Shown here one piece after another: positions 44,202-52,801 of a stretch of DNA of 64,000 nt. This stretch comes from Vulcanimicrobiota bacterium. Lineage in GTDB: Bacteria; Vulcanimicrobiota; Vulcanimicrobiia; Vulcanimicrobiales; Vulcanimicrobiaceae. The translations under genes were made by a program, and so were the position numbers. The notes beneath the pieces are model-generated. The model was not told where the DNA came from. It made no database searches and worked only from the letters and a program-made list of their open reading frames with translations. Location of the stretch: contig PMOS01000007.1 of the NCBI GenBank assembly GCA_003161435.1, forward strand, positions 1 to 64,000, in the 5' to 3' direction. Each line of letters opens with the position of its first letter. Positions within the stretch are counted from its first letter, which is position 1.

Positions 44202-44251
44202 AGATGGTCGTCGCATCGTCCGGCTCGCGGTGTCGGATGCCGATGTAGGCG

Positions 44252-44731
44252 TCAGGCGATCGGGAAGTCGGATCCCGCGACGAGCAACTGCGCAGCGGCT
44301 TCCAACAACCGCCGGTCGTCGTCGTGAAAGCGGTCTTCGAGCGGGCTGTCGAGATCGAGCACACCCAACAGGTTGTCGCCGTCGATGAGCGGGACGACGA
44401 TCTCTGAACGCGACGCGAGATCGCACGCAATGTGACCCGGAAAGGCGTTGACGTTCGGAACGACGAGCGTGCGCCGTTCTGCTGCAGCGCGTCCACACAC
44501 GCCGGCGCCGAGGGCGATCCGCGCGCAGGCGGGCTTGCCTTGGAACGGTCCGAGCACGAGCTCGTCACCGCGCCGAAAATAGACGCCGACCCAATTCAGC
44601 CCGGTCAGCGACATGAAGAGCAGCGCCGAGAGATTCGCGGCGTTGGCGACGGGGTCGCGCTCGCCGTCGATGAGGCCCCGACCTTGCGCCACGAGCATCT
44701 CCACGTCCACTTGCTGCATGAAATCCCGCAT
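44252..44731 (-). CDS. msrC: Free methionine-(R)-sulfoxide reductase (GAF-type)
   Basis: A 159-residue single-GAF-domain enzyme that reduces free methionine-R-sulfoxide. The three redox cysteines C69 (GKPACARIALG), C79 (GVCGRA) and C103 (GHIACDLAS) have the same 10 and 24 residue spacing as in the E. coli enzyme, and SEIVVPLIDGDNLLGVLDLD is the family core. The ATG at 44731 gives the usual length; 44719 is an alternative. It is divergent from the ModE gene. Confidence 0.92.
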   Translation of the reverse strand: MRDFMQQVDVEMLVAQGRGLIDGERDPVANAANLSALLFMSLTGLNWVGVYFRRGDELVLGPFQGKPACARIALGAGVCGRAAAERRTLVVPNVNAFPGHIACDLASRSEIVVPLIDGDNLLGVLDLDSPLEDRFHDDDRRLLEAAAQLLVAGSDFPIA

Positions 44732-44827
44732 TTTCCAGGGACGCTCCGAGGCACCTCGGGCGACCCACGCGATGCGAAACCGCGAGCGCCGGGAGGTGCG
44801 CGCTGCGGGTGCCGTGGAGACAGCGAC

Positions 44828-45202
44828 GTGAGCCGCCGGCCCATCATCCGTATTCGTGTCGTTCTGCACGAGGGCGCAGCCCTGGGGCCGGGCAAGGCCG
44901 ACTTGCTCGCGGCGATCGCCGAGTACGGCTCGATCGCCGCCGCGGGCCGCAGCATGGGGATGAGCTACCAGCGCGCCTGGTCGTTGGTCGACGAACTGAA
45001 CCGGTACTTCCGCTCGCCGGTGGTCGAGGCCACGCGCGGCGGCGCGGGCCGCGGCGGCGCTCACCTTACGAGCGTCGGGCGCGAGGTTCTCGCAACGTAC
45101 CGTTCGATCGAACAGAAAGCGACGAAATACTGCGGCGCCGAGGTCGAGCGTCTGCGGCGACTCGCGCCGCCCGAAGGCCCCGACATCTCGGCTCCAAAGT
45201 AG
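44828..45202 (+). CDS. ModE-type winged-helix regulator
   Basis: A 124-residue DNA-binding protein equivalent to the N-terminal domain of ModE, without molybdate-binding (Mop) repeats: GPGKADLLAAIAEYGSIAAAG, then GMSYQRAWSLVDELNRYF and the wing GGAGRGGAHLTSVGREVL. It ends next to a convergent TRAP-type gene. Ligand unknown; the GTG start has GGAGA upstream. Confidence 0.8.
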   Translation: MSRRPIIRIRVVLHEGAALGPGKADLLAAIAEYGSIAAAGRSMGMSYQRAWSLVDELNRYFRSPVVEATRGGAGRGGAHLTSVGREVLATYRSIEQKATKYCGAEVERLRRLAPPEGPDISAPK

Positions 45203-45205
45203 CGG

Positions 45206-46222
45206 TTACGCGAGTTTGCCGGTGTAGCCTTCGAGCAATCCCCACGCGGTGTCGCCGAACTCGCCTTTCCAATGCTTGTAGTAGTCGCCCAGCTTCGCTT
45301 TCATGCTCGCGCGGTCGGCGGCGGATAGCGTGTTGACGGTCATTCCCTGCGATTGGAGCTTGCCTACCAGCGAGTCGTTGAGCTTCATGATGTCGCGCCG
45401 TTGGCGATCGGTGATCGTCGACGCGTTGCGGGTGATGATCGCCTGCGCGTCGGCGGGGATCTTCGCCCACCACTCGTTCTCGGCGAGCAACCAGTAGCCG
45501 CCCCACATGTGGCCGCTCATGCTCAAGTACTTCTGGACTTCGAAGAAGCGCGCGAACTCGATGTTCGCCAACGGGTTCTCCTGGCCGTCGACGACCTTCG
45601 TCTGCAGCGCGGTGTAGAGCTCGCTGAAATTGATCGGCGTCGGTGCGGCGCCCAGTGCCTTGAACAGATCGAGCGCCATGCGGCTGTTCGGCGTGCGGAT
45701 CTTCATCCCGGAGATGTCGGCGGCATTGCGGACGGGCCTGGTGCTCGCGGTTATCTCGCGCATCCCGTTCTCCCAGATCTTGTCGAAGGCGTGCAGCCCC
45801 TTCGCCGCGATCTCGCCGCGCACGTACGCGCCCAGCTTGCCGTCGAACGCGCGGAACGCCGCGGCGGAGTCGGGGAACGCGAAGCCAACGCTCTGAATCG
45901 CTCCCACCGGCACGACGGCCTCGAGGATCCCGCCGTCGAGCGTCATCACTTGCAGCGCGCCCGAACGCAGCTGCTGAAGCATCGCGGTGTCGCCGCCGAG
46001 CTGGTTGTTCGGGAAGACCGTGACGTCGACGCGTCCGTTCGTCTCTTTGCGAACGGCGTCCCAGAGGTCTTTCATCGCGATGCTGAGCGGATGATCGGGA
46101 GGCTGGTTCGTCCCCGCCTTGCCGGTGAAGTCCGCCGCCTTCGCCGGCGAACGGACGAACGCGATCGACGCGAATGCTCCAGCGGACGAGGCGATAAAGG
46201 CGCCGCGCGAGTTGCCGTTCAT
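45206..46222 (-). CDS. TRAP transporter solute-binding protein (DctP family)
   Basis: A periplasmic binder of 338 residues with a signal peptide (about 1-28, ending at SPAKAADF). DctP-type landmarks are LGGDTAMLQQLRSGALQVM, then the Arg-anchored MKIRTPNSRMALDLFKALG and INFSELYTALQTKVVDGQENP, where the conserved Arg binds the carboxylate of the ligand. The membrane subunits DctQ/DctM are absent from the window, so it is an orphan or they lie elsewhere. A strong GGAGG precedes the ATG. It is divergent from a CoA-transferase gene. Confidence 0.9.
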   Translation of the reverse strand: MNGNSRGAFIASSAGAFASIAFVRSPAKAADFTGKAGTNQPPDHPLSIAMKDLWDAVRKETNGRVDVTVFPNNQLGGDTAMLQQLRSGALQVMTLDGGILEAVVPVGAIQSVGFAFPDSAAAFRAFDGKLGAYVRGEIAAKGLHAFDKIWENGMREITASTRPVRNAADISGMKIRTPNSRMALDLFKALGAAPTPINFSELYTALQTKVVDGQENPLANIEFARFFEVQKYLSMSGHMWGGYWLLAENEWWAKIPADAQAIITRNASTITDRQRRDIMKLNDSLVGKLQSQGMTVNTLSAADRASMKAKLGDYYKHWKGEFGDTAWGLLEGYTGKLA

Positions 46223-46294
46223 GAAGGACCTCCTAAAAATCGAATGCATCGGTTTGACGAGGAGTAGAGTGCGGCGGTTGGGCAATCCTCTCTC

Positions 46295-47494
46295 ATGGGC
46301 TCCGCTCCGCCGCTTGCCGGTATCCGCGTCGTCGAGGTCGGCAACTTCATGGCCGTGCCCTTCTGCGGCATGCAGCTCGCCGATCTTGGCGCCGAGGTGA
46401 TCAAGGTCGAGAACCCGCAAGGCGGCGACCTCACGCGTTCGACCGGACCGTTCATCGATGGCGAGAGCTCGAACTTCGTGCGGCTCAATCGCAACAAGCG
46501 CAGCGTTGCGCTCGATCTCAAGTCGAGCGAGGGGAAGCGCATATTCGAGCGGCTCGTCGCGACGGCCGACGTCGTGATCGAGAACTTGCGGCCAGGCACG
46601 ATGGATGGGCTCGGGCTCGGTTACGCGGCACTGGCCGCCGGCGCGCCGCGGCTGATCTACCTGGCGGCGACGGGCTTCGGCAACGACGGTCCGTACGCGC
46701 AGCTGGCCGGACTCGACATCATCGCCCAAGCGATGTCGGGGCTGATGAGCATCACCGGCGAGCCTGGGGCGCCGCCGGTCAAGGTCGGCGTTCCGATCGC
46801 CGACCTCAGTTGCGCACTCTATGCGACGATCGCAGTGCTCGCCGCGCTGCGCGCGCGTGACCGCGACGGGCAGGGTCAGTTCATCGACGTCTCGCTGCTC
46901 GAGTCGGCGGTGTCGTTCGCCGTATGGGAAGCGGGTCGCTATTTCGCGACCGGCGACGTCCCCAAGCCGTCAGGTTCCGCGCACCAGGCGATCGCGCCGT
47001 ATCAAGCGGTGCGTTCCGCCGACGGTTACTTCACCTTCGGGGCCAACGCGCAAGCGCACTGGCTGCGCGCCTGCGCCGCCCTCGGTCTCGACGAGCTCGC
47101 CTCCGACGAGCGCTTCACGACTAACGAGCTGCGGCTGGCGAACCGTCCGGCGCTGATCGCGGCGATCGAGGCCGCAACCACGACGCGACCGTCGGCGGAG
47201 TGGACGGCGCGATTGACGCAGGCCGGAATCCCGTGCGGACCGATCCTCACCTTCGACCGCGTCTTCGAGGATCCGCACCTCGCGCAGCGCGAGTTCTTCG
47301 TCGACGCGCCGCATCGCACGCTCGGCCCCGTACGCCAGCTCGGCTCGCCGATGCGTTTCTCCACGACGCCCGTCCGGATCGAACGCGCCGGGCCATTGCT
47401 CGGCGGTGATTCGGCCGAGGTGTTGCGCGAGATCGGGATCGGCGACGAAGAGCTCGCGCGCTTGGCCGGCGACGGCGTTACGGTGCTCGTGTGA
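46295..47494 (+). CDS. Family III CoA-transferase (CaiB/BaiF)
   Basis: A 399-residue acyl-CoA transferase. The N-terminal LAGIRVVEVGNFMAVPFCG, the NKRSVALDLKSSEGK motif, the catalytic Asp in VGVPIADLSCALYA (about D170) and the C-terminal GPILTFDRVFEDPHLAQRE all match the family. Transfers CoA between acyl-CoA and a carboxylate; the substrate is not visible. It overlaps the enoyl-CoA hydratase gene by four bases, so both act in one degradation route, and the divergent DctP binder may bring in the acid. Confidence 0.92.
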   Translation: MGSAPPLAGIRVVEVGNFMAVPFCGMQLADLGAEVIKVENPQGGDLTRSTGPFIDGESSNFVRLNRNKRSVALDLKSSEGKRIFERLVATADVVIENLRPGTMDGLGLGYAALAAGAPRLIYLAATGFGNDGPYAQLAGLDIIAQAMSGLMSITGEPGAPPVKVGVPIADLSCALYATIAVLAALRARDRDGQGQFIDVSLLESAVSFAVWEAGRYFATGDVPKPSGSAHQAIAPYQAVRSADGYFTFGANAQAHWLRACAALGLDELASDERFTTNELRLANRPALIAAIEAATTTRPSAEWTARLTQAGIPCGPILTFDRVFEDPHLAQREFFVDAPHRTLGPVRQLGSPMRFSTTPVRIERAGPLLGGDSAEVLREIGIGDEELARLAGDGVTVLV

Positions 47495-48264
47495 TCCGCG
47501 TCGAACGCCGCGAGCCGGGAATCGCCTGGGTTACCATCGACCGGCCCGGCGCGCGTAACGCGATGACGTTCGCGATGTGGGCGCGCTTGCGCGAAACCGC
47601 GGTCGAGCTCGATGCCGATGCGTCGGTGCGCGTCGTCGTTTTCACCGGCGAAGGCGACGAGGCGTTCGTCGCCGGCACCGACATAGCCGAGTTTCGCGCA
47701 TTCACCGGCGCCGGCGACGGCGTCGCCTACGAACGCCGCATCGACGCGACGATCGGCGCGCTCGACGCTATCCGCGTCCCGACGATCGCCGCGATCGCCG
47801 GCGCGTGCACCGGCGGCGGCGTGAGCATCGCGTCGACCTGCGACCTGCGGATCGGTGCGCCCAACGTGCGCATCGGCATCCCGATCGCGCGTACCCTAGG
47901 CAACATCGTCTCGCCGCGCAACGTCGCGCGCGTCGCCGAGCTGATCGGGCTCGACGCGGTGAAGGCGTTGCTGATCACCGGCAAGCTGTTGCGCGCCGAC
48001 GAGGCGCTGCGAGCCGGGTTCCTGAGTGAAGTCGTCGAAACCGCGCCCGCGCTTCTTCCGCGGGCTCAGGCCGTGGCCGAATCGATCGCAGGCTTGGCCC
48101 CGCTCACCGTGCGGGCGAGCAAAGAGATCGTCCGCCGGATCCGTGCATCGCGTGAGCTGCCGGATGCCGGGGATTTGATTCGCGCGTGTTACGGCAGCAA
48201 CGATTTTCGCGAAGGGCTGACTGCGTTCTTAGCCAAGCGTCGAGCCGACTGGACGGGTTCCTGA
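47491..48264 (+). CDS. Enoyl-CoA hydratase/isomerase family protein
   Basis: A 257-residue crotonase-fold protein with the oxyanion-hole segments FVAGTDIAEFRAF and GACTGGGVSIASTCDLRI. The usual glutamate pair of hydratases is not obvious (IGIPIARTLGN stands where many have a Glu), so it may be an isomerase or another crotonase reaction. It starts with GTG at 47491 inside the CoA-transferase stop region. Confidence 0.87.
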   Translation: MIRVERREPGIAWVTIDRPGARNAMTFAMWARLRETAVELDADASVRVVVFTGEGDEAFVAGTDIAEFRAFTGAGDGVAYERRIDATIGALDAIRVPTIAAIAGACTGGGVSIASTCDLRIGAPNVRIGIPIARTLGNIVSPRNVARVAELIGLDAVKALLITGKLLRADEALRAGFLSEVVETAPALLPRAQAVAESIAGLAPLTVRASKEIVRRIRASRELPDAGDLIRACYGSNDFREGLTAFLAKRRADWTGS

Positions 48265-48295
48265 CGCGCCGCGTCATGCGGCCGGCTCGTTGCGC

Positions 48296-48493
48296 CTACG
48301 ACGCCGTGGAAGCATCCAATGTGGAACCGCGTTGGATGCGCCAGCCGTCGCTGGCCGCCGCGGAGATCGCGGCTTCGAGTGCTTCCGCTTTGGTCAGAAG
48401 GCACGAACACGAGTGCACGTCATCTCCCGCGCAGCCACGCTCATCGTGGCGTTCTAGGTTGTGGTAGCACGTGCAAAGGACCAAGTACTGCAT
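48296..48493 (-). CDS. Small cysteine-rich protein, 65 aa
   Basis: A short protein with CTCYHNLERHDERGCAGDD and HSCSCLL, giving five cysteines and two or three histidines in a row of likely metal ligands, followed by a helix (KAEALEAAISAAASDGW). I start it at ATG 48493; longer frames run upstream without a ribosome site. No family recognised; it could be a zinc-finger regulator. Confidence 0.45.
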   Translation of the reverse strand: MQYLVLCTCYHNLERHDERGCAGDDVHSCSCLLTKAEALEAAISAAASDGWRIQRGSTLDASTAS

Positions 48494-48545
48494 GGTTCGC
48501 CCACTTTCCGATCCATCTATTCTAGCACGAATCAGTACGGCAACG

Positions 48546-49343
48546 TCACGCAACCTTTACCACGAGGGCCGCGACGTCATCGTGGAGCTGTTGCGCCGCG
48601 TATTCGTACGCGTGCAAGGTAACCGCTTCAGCCTGGCGTTCTGCTTCCCATCCGCGGCTCCGCTCGATCACCGGCACGAGCGCGTCTGGACCCAGGAATT
48701 CCAGTGCGGCGTTGCGCGCTTCGGAAAAGCCGTCGGTGACCGCTGCAACGATGCTCCCCGGAGCGAGGGCCACAACGCGGTGGTCGAACGCCGAATCGTC
48801 ATCCATGAGTCCGATGATCGGGCCGGTTGCGGCTAGCGGTTTCGTCCCGTCGCGCGCGATGATGTATGCCGCCTCGTGGCCCGCAGAGACGTACTGCATG
48901 CTTCTTCGATCCGCGTCGACGATCGCGAAGAACACCGTCGCGAAGAACTCCTCGTCTCCTTCGAACGCGCTGTTCTCGATACACAGACGATTGAGCCTCC
49001 GAACGGACTGCCGGGCATCCAGTCCCTGCGAGGCGTAGGCGCGCAGCGCGTGCTTGGCGAGTCCAGCGTTTGTCGCCGCCCGTATCCCGTGACCGGTGAT
49101 GTCGACGACCGCGAGTGAGGTGCAGCCGTCGCCGTAGCGGAAGACGTCGACCATGTCGCCGCCGTAGCGAAACTCCGTCGTGGCACTGCGGTATGCGCGG
49201 CCGATATCAAGACCCGGCAAGCGCCGCACCGGGGGTCCGTAGATCGCCTCGACGATGTGCCGCATCTCCATCTGCAGAGCGTTTTCTGCGGCGTCCGTGC
49301 CGCCTCGCGCGGCTGCCCGGTGCTCCCGGAGCACGAACGTCAT
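48546..49343 (-). CDS. SpoIIE/PP2C-type serine phosphatase (RsbU-like)
   Basis: A 265-residue phosphatase domain. GRAYRSATTEFRYGGDMVDV and SLAVVDITGHGIRAA carry the metal-binding Asp residues, followed by VSAGHEAAYII and VTDGFSEARN. There is no sensor domain. The family dephosphorylates STAS proteins such as the one at 2939, though this link is inference. The ATG at 49343 overlaps the Crp-like gene's stop (ATGA), and a longer frame to 49388 lies inside that gene. Confidence 0.87.
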   Translation of the reverse strand: MTFVLREHRAAARGGTDAAENALQMEMRHIVEAIYGPPVRRLPGLDIGRAYRSATTEFRYGGDMVDVFRYGDGCTSLAVVDITGHGIRAATNAGLAKHALRAYASQGLDARQSVRRLNRLCIENSAFEGDEEFFATVFFAIVDADRRSMQYVSAGHEAAYIIARDGTKPLAATGPIIGLMDDDSAFDHRVVALAPGSIVAAVTDGFSEARNAALEFLGPDALVPVIERSRGWEAERQAEAVTLHAYEYAAQQLHDDVAALVVKVA

Positions 49344-50047
49344 CCGAGGAGTGCGATCGCGAACGCGTGCTTGCACGCTGCGTAGCATTCACAGGCGGTG
49401 GCGTTGAGCAGATCGGCGTCCAACACGGTGACGCGGCCGCGGCGGTACGTGATCGCACCTATCTTCTGCAACGCGTCAGCCGCCTCGGAGACGCCGGCCC
49501 TTCGAATGCCCAGCATGATCGACAGAAAGTCGTGCGTGAGCGTAAAATTCGTGCTGCCGACGCGGTCGGCCGTCATCGAGAGCCACCGCGCGCAACGCTG
49601 CAGAACGGCGTGCTTCGTATTGCAAGCAGTGAACTGCTGGGCGGTGAACAGCGAGGCTTGTACATTGCGGCGCATCAGGCGCGCGAACGCCACGCTGGTT
49701 CCCATCCGGTGATCGAAGCACTCGATCGACATGCGCAGCACCGTGCCGCGGACTTGGCAGAACGCGGTACGTCGCGAGAACGACGAATTCAGCGCGGCAT
49801 CCGTTTCGACGAAACCTTCACTCCCGGTCGTGCCGACTTCGACGGTATCGCCGTTCTCGAGCGTGGCGACGACCGACAATACCGCGTCGACCGGAAAGTC
49901 GACGTGGCTCATCACCGAGCCGACCGACTGCGTGAATTGGTGCGCGGCAAGCTCCACCGTTTGAAGCTCGGCTCTGAGATCCGCGAGATCTTCTTGCGGC
50001 AGCGCATCCAACAGGCGGTTTCCGGTGAGGTACGCGGTCGAGTTCAC
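49340..50047 (-). CDS. Crp/Fnr-family transcription regulator
   Basis: A 235-residue regulator with a cyclic-nucleotide-binding-like beta-roll (about 20-120, PVDAVLSVVATLENGDTVEV, GTTGSEGFVE) and a C-terminal helix-turn-helix (LTHDFLSIMLGIRRAGVSEA). Ligand residues of true cAMP binders (an RxAA-type motif) are missing. Four cysteines lie near the C-terminus (NATACECYAACKHA), an unusual position. It is coupled with the downstream phosphatase gene, suggesting one signalling unit. Confidence 0.88.
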   Translation of the reverse strand: MNSTAYLTGNRLLDALPQEDLADLRAELQTVELAAHQFTQSVGSVMSHVDFPVDAVLSVVATLENGDTVEVGTTGSEGFVETDAALNSSFSRRTAFCQVRGTVLRMSIECFDHRMGTSVAFARLMRRNVQASLFTAQQFTACNTKHAVLQRCARWLSMTADRVGSTNFTLTHDFLSIMLGIRRAGVSEAADALQKIGAITYRRGRVTVLDADLLNATACECYAACKHAFAIALLG

Positions 50048-50415
50048 GCCGCCTCGACGTAAATGTCGGGGTCAGCGCCGAGCGCGAACCACGACGGGGA
50101 ACGTGCGCCCATGGCGCCTCCTTCGAGCCAACGGCGTGCGCACCGTAACGAGCGACCGGATGCCGGGCAAGCGGGCGGTGAAAGGGGCCGAGGCTCCGTG
50201 TACGGTTCCGTACGCAACGGCGCGCACCTGCGGCAGCATGTCAGCCGCGATCCCCATCTCCGGGTGCGTCGAGCGGGCCTCGTGGAGCGTCTCGAACGCC
50301 GCCGAATCGGGGCCCTCGAGCCGGCCGGACGAGCGAATCGGCCAGACCCTTTAACGCCAAGCGAGCGCCCGAGAGCACAGGCGCGAAATCCGACGCGTGT
50401 TTTCGCTGAGGCGGA
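50048..50415. other. Intergenic region, 368 bp, with a short palindrome
   Basis: I find no convincing gene. The only structure is GTACGGTTCCGTAC at 50200-50213, a possible operator. The gap separates the Crp-like gene from the PII-like gene. Confidence 0.4.
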
Positions 50416-50721
50416 TCAGCCGCGCGGGGTCATGGCCCCCCGGAGCTCGGGGACGAAGTACTCGCCGCGCACGACCTGGACGTCGGTGATCAGCACGACG
50501 CCCGAGCGCTGGTTGAGCATCGGCAGCAGGTGGTCGAGGATCGGGTCGATGTGGTCGCGCGTGACGACCGTGACGAGCAGGATGATGTCGCCCTCACGCA
50601 TCCCGTGGTGGCCGAAGCCCGTAACGTCGGGGATCACCGTGTAGCCGGTCGAGCGCTGGTCCAACACCGCCCGCACCGCCGGCAACTGATCGCGCTCGAC
50701 GACGATCTCGAGCCGCTTCAT
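50416..50721 (-). CDS. PII-like signalling protein
   Basis: A 101-residue protein with the ferredoxin-like PII fold: MKRLEIVVERDQLPAVRAVL, then the T-loop region GFGHHGMREGD and IILLVTVVTRDHIDPILDHL. The T-loop lacks the canonical uridylylated Tyr, so it is a PII-like (CutA/SbtB-type) family member rather than GlnB. An ATG at 50745 is an alternative start. It lies 70 bases downstream of the TPR gene at the end of the nickel/DUF4331 operon. Confidence 0.7.
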   Translation of the reverse strand: MKRLEIVVERDQLPAVRAVLDQRSTGYTVIPDVTGFGHHGMREGDIILLVTVVTRDHIDPILDHLLPMLNQRSGVVLITDVQVVRGEYFVPELRGAMTPRG

Positions 50722-50791
50722 CGTGTTGAGAATCCGGCGCCGCATGCGGGGTCATTCGCAGTCCGCCGTCAGATTCCGCGTGGCGCGAACG

Positions 50792-52141
50792 CTATAGCGC
50801 TGCCAGTTTGGCCCGCGCATCGTCGGCATAGAACGGGTGGAACTGCGGGTTGAGGGCCAACGCGCCGGCCAGCCGATCTTTTGCCACGACGCGGTCGCCG
50901 AAGTGGAGGGCGACGACCCCGGCATGGTATTGCAAGAGCGAGTTTTCCGTATCGTAGCGGAGGGCTTTGGCGCTGCGAATACGCGCTTCGTTCCAGCGCC
51001 CGTCCATCGCCGCGGCCCAGGCCAGGGTGTCTTCGGTGAAGATGTCGTCGCGCACGTTCAGTTCGCGCTGCGCGATCGCGTACGCGTCGTCCAAATGCTC
51101 GCCGTGCTCGGAGTAGTAAATCGCCAATAGCCGGTCGGAGATGTGTTGCGCGTTGCCGATTCGCTCGACGGTCTGGATCAGGTCGTCGGTCTGCGCCGCC
51201 GCGCTCGCGTCGCCGAGCGCGCGCTGCGCATCGACCTCGTAGCCGAGGACCTCGGGGTAGGGGACGACGGCCGCCGAGGCCTTCGCCGCGTCGAGACATT
51301 CCTGCCAGCGGTGCAGCGCGCAGTCGACGCGCGCCAGCATCCGGTTCGCCTCGGAGTAGTTCGGGAACACCGCGAGCGCGCGCCGTTCGTCGGCGATGGC
51401 CGCGTCGTTGTCGCCCGCCTCGAAGGCGAGCTCGCCGTCACGAAAGTAGAACCAGGCTCGCTGCTGCGCCGGAGCGTCGAACTGGGCGTTGCCGTAGGCC
51501 GTCACTCGCTCGAAGCGCTCCCGCGCGCGGGCAAGGTGGCCGGTCAGCTCGTCGTACCGCACGATCAGCGTGTCGGCGGGCACCGTCTCGTCCGCGTTGG
51601 CAGCTGTGCGCGAACGCCGGCTGAGATCGTCGACGGTGACCTTCGCTTGCCCGTATCGGCCGAGCTCGAGATCGACCGACGCCTCGCGAATCTGCATCGC
51701 GGCGTCGTTCGGGTCGTAGGTTTCGATGTGGCGAGTGACCGCCAGCGCCTCCTTGAAACGGTGGAGGGCGACCAGCGCGGAGCCGAGCGCGACCTCGGCG
51801 GATGCGTTGCCGTAGCGTTGCGCCCGCAGCGATGCTTCGGCCTCGTGCCCGGCGCGAGTCACGTCGCCGATATCACCGCGTTCGCGGAAGCGCTGCAGAT
51901 ACAGCGCCGAAAGCGTACTCGGGCTGAGCATATCGCCGCGGTGGTGTTCGCGGACGGCCTTCTCCCAGAAAGCGATCGTTTTGTCGCGTTCGAGGTAGTC
52001 GGCGTTCACCGGCGCCGGCGACGGCAACGCCGCAGCGCGCGCGGCGACGACGCTCCCGTGGACGTACCACGGCCACGCGACGATCGCTCCCAGAGCGACC
52101 GCCACGATGACCCAGATGACCGCCTTCTCGAGTCGAATCAT
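50792..52141 (-). CDS. Membrane-anchored TPR protein
   Basis: A 449-residue protein with one N-terminal membrane helix (about 8-25) and then about ten TPR-like helical repeats (ASAEVALGSALVALHRFKEAL; ARIRSAKALRYDTENSLLQY). It is probably exposed outside the membrane as a scaffold. It follows the DUF4331 lipoprotein gene by 12 bases and is presumably its partner. Confidence 0.8.
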   Translation of the reverse strand: MIRLEKAVIWVIVAVALGAIVAWPWYVHGSVVAARAAALPSPAPVNADYLERDKTIAFWEKAVREHHRGDMLSPSTLSALYLQRFRERGDIGDVTRAGHEAEASLRAQRYGNASAEVALGSALVALHRFKEALAVTRHIETYDPNDAAMQIREASVDLELGRYGQAKVTVDDLSRRSRTAANADETVPADTLIVRYDELTGHLARARERFERVTAYGNAQFDAPAQQRAWFYFRDGELAFEAGDNDAAIADERRALAVFPNYSEANRMLARVDCALHRWQECLDAAKASAAVVPYPEVLGYEVDAQRALGDASAAAQTDDLIQTVERIGNAQHISDRLLAIYYSEHGEHLDDAYAIAQRELNVRDDIFTEDTLAWAAAMDGRWNEARIRSAKALRYDTENSLLQYHAGVVALHFGDRVVAKDRLAGALALNPQFHPFYADDARAKLAAL

Positions 52142-52153
52142 CCTGTCGAAGAC

Positions 52154-52789
52154 CTAGTGGGGACCTGCCAGGTACGGGAAAGAGACGGTCTTCATCTGCG
52201 TTGGATTCTGTGCGACGTTTTCCACGCTTATGCAGTTGTTCTCTTGACCGTCGTCCGCCAGCACGCCCAGCTTGCTGAGGGTGTTGCCGAACAGCGCGCC
52301 GAGATCGATATCGATCACGTCGTCGTTCGGGTCGCGGCCGCCGAACTTGCCGCCGGTTGCGCCGCCTGTTTCGACGCCGAGGTACGATGCGTTGTCGGCC
52401 GTGTCGGCGAGGTTGACGGCGATCTCGTTCGGATAGAGGATCGTCTGCAGCGTCGCGCCGTAGTCCGTGCCGCCCTTCGGCGGCCGCACCGTGTCTTCGG
52501 TCGACTTGATCTCGGCGAAGAGCGGATCGGCCGGCGCTCCGGCGTACGGTTCGACCGCGTTGGTCGTCTTGTGGTCGTTGAAGTTCTCGAGTGCTTCTTT
52601 GACGGCGGGGCGGGAAAGCAACTCGATCTGTACGTAGGACGCGGTGCTGGTCGGCGGGTTCCCCGGCTGCGGCGTTGCGAAGGCGCTGCCGGTATTGAAT
52701 CGCGGTGCCGACGTGGATGCGCCGTTGCAGCCGGCGAGACCTAAGCTTATTGCGCCGAGCGCGGTCAGGACGAAAAGAGTGTTCTTCAT
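52154..52789 (-). CDS. DUF4331-related lipoprotein
   Basis: A 211-residue lipoprotein: signal peptide with lipobox LAGC (Cys about 21), a Thr/Pro linker, and a domain with AVEPYAGAPADPLFAEIKST, then YPNEIAVNLADT and GGRDPNDDVIDIDLGALFG that resembles the C-terminal half of DUF4331 proteins. It is 12 bases after the other DUF4331 gene, as if a single DUF4331 protein had been divided into a secreted and a lipid-anchored piece. Function unknown. Confidence 0.75.
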   Translation of the reverse strand: MKNTLFVLTALGAISLGLAGCNGASTSAPRFNTGSAFATPQPGNPPTSTASYVQIELLSRPAVKEALENFNDHKTTNAVEPYAGAPADPLFAEIKSTEDTVRPPKGGTDYGATLQTILYPNEIAVNLADTADNASYLGVETGGATGGKFGGRDPNDDVIDIDLGALFGNTLSKLGVLADDGQENNCISVENVAQNPTQMKTVSFPYLAGPH

Positions 52790-52801
52790 CTGCGGTGGCC
52801 C

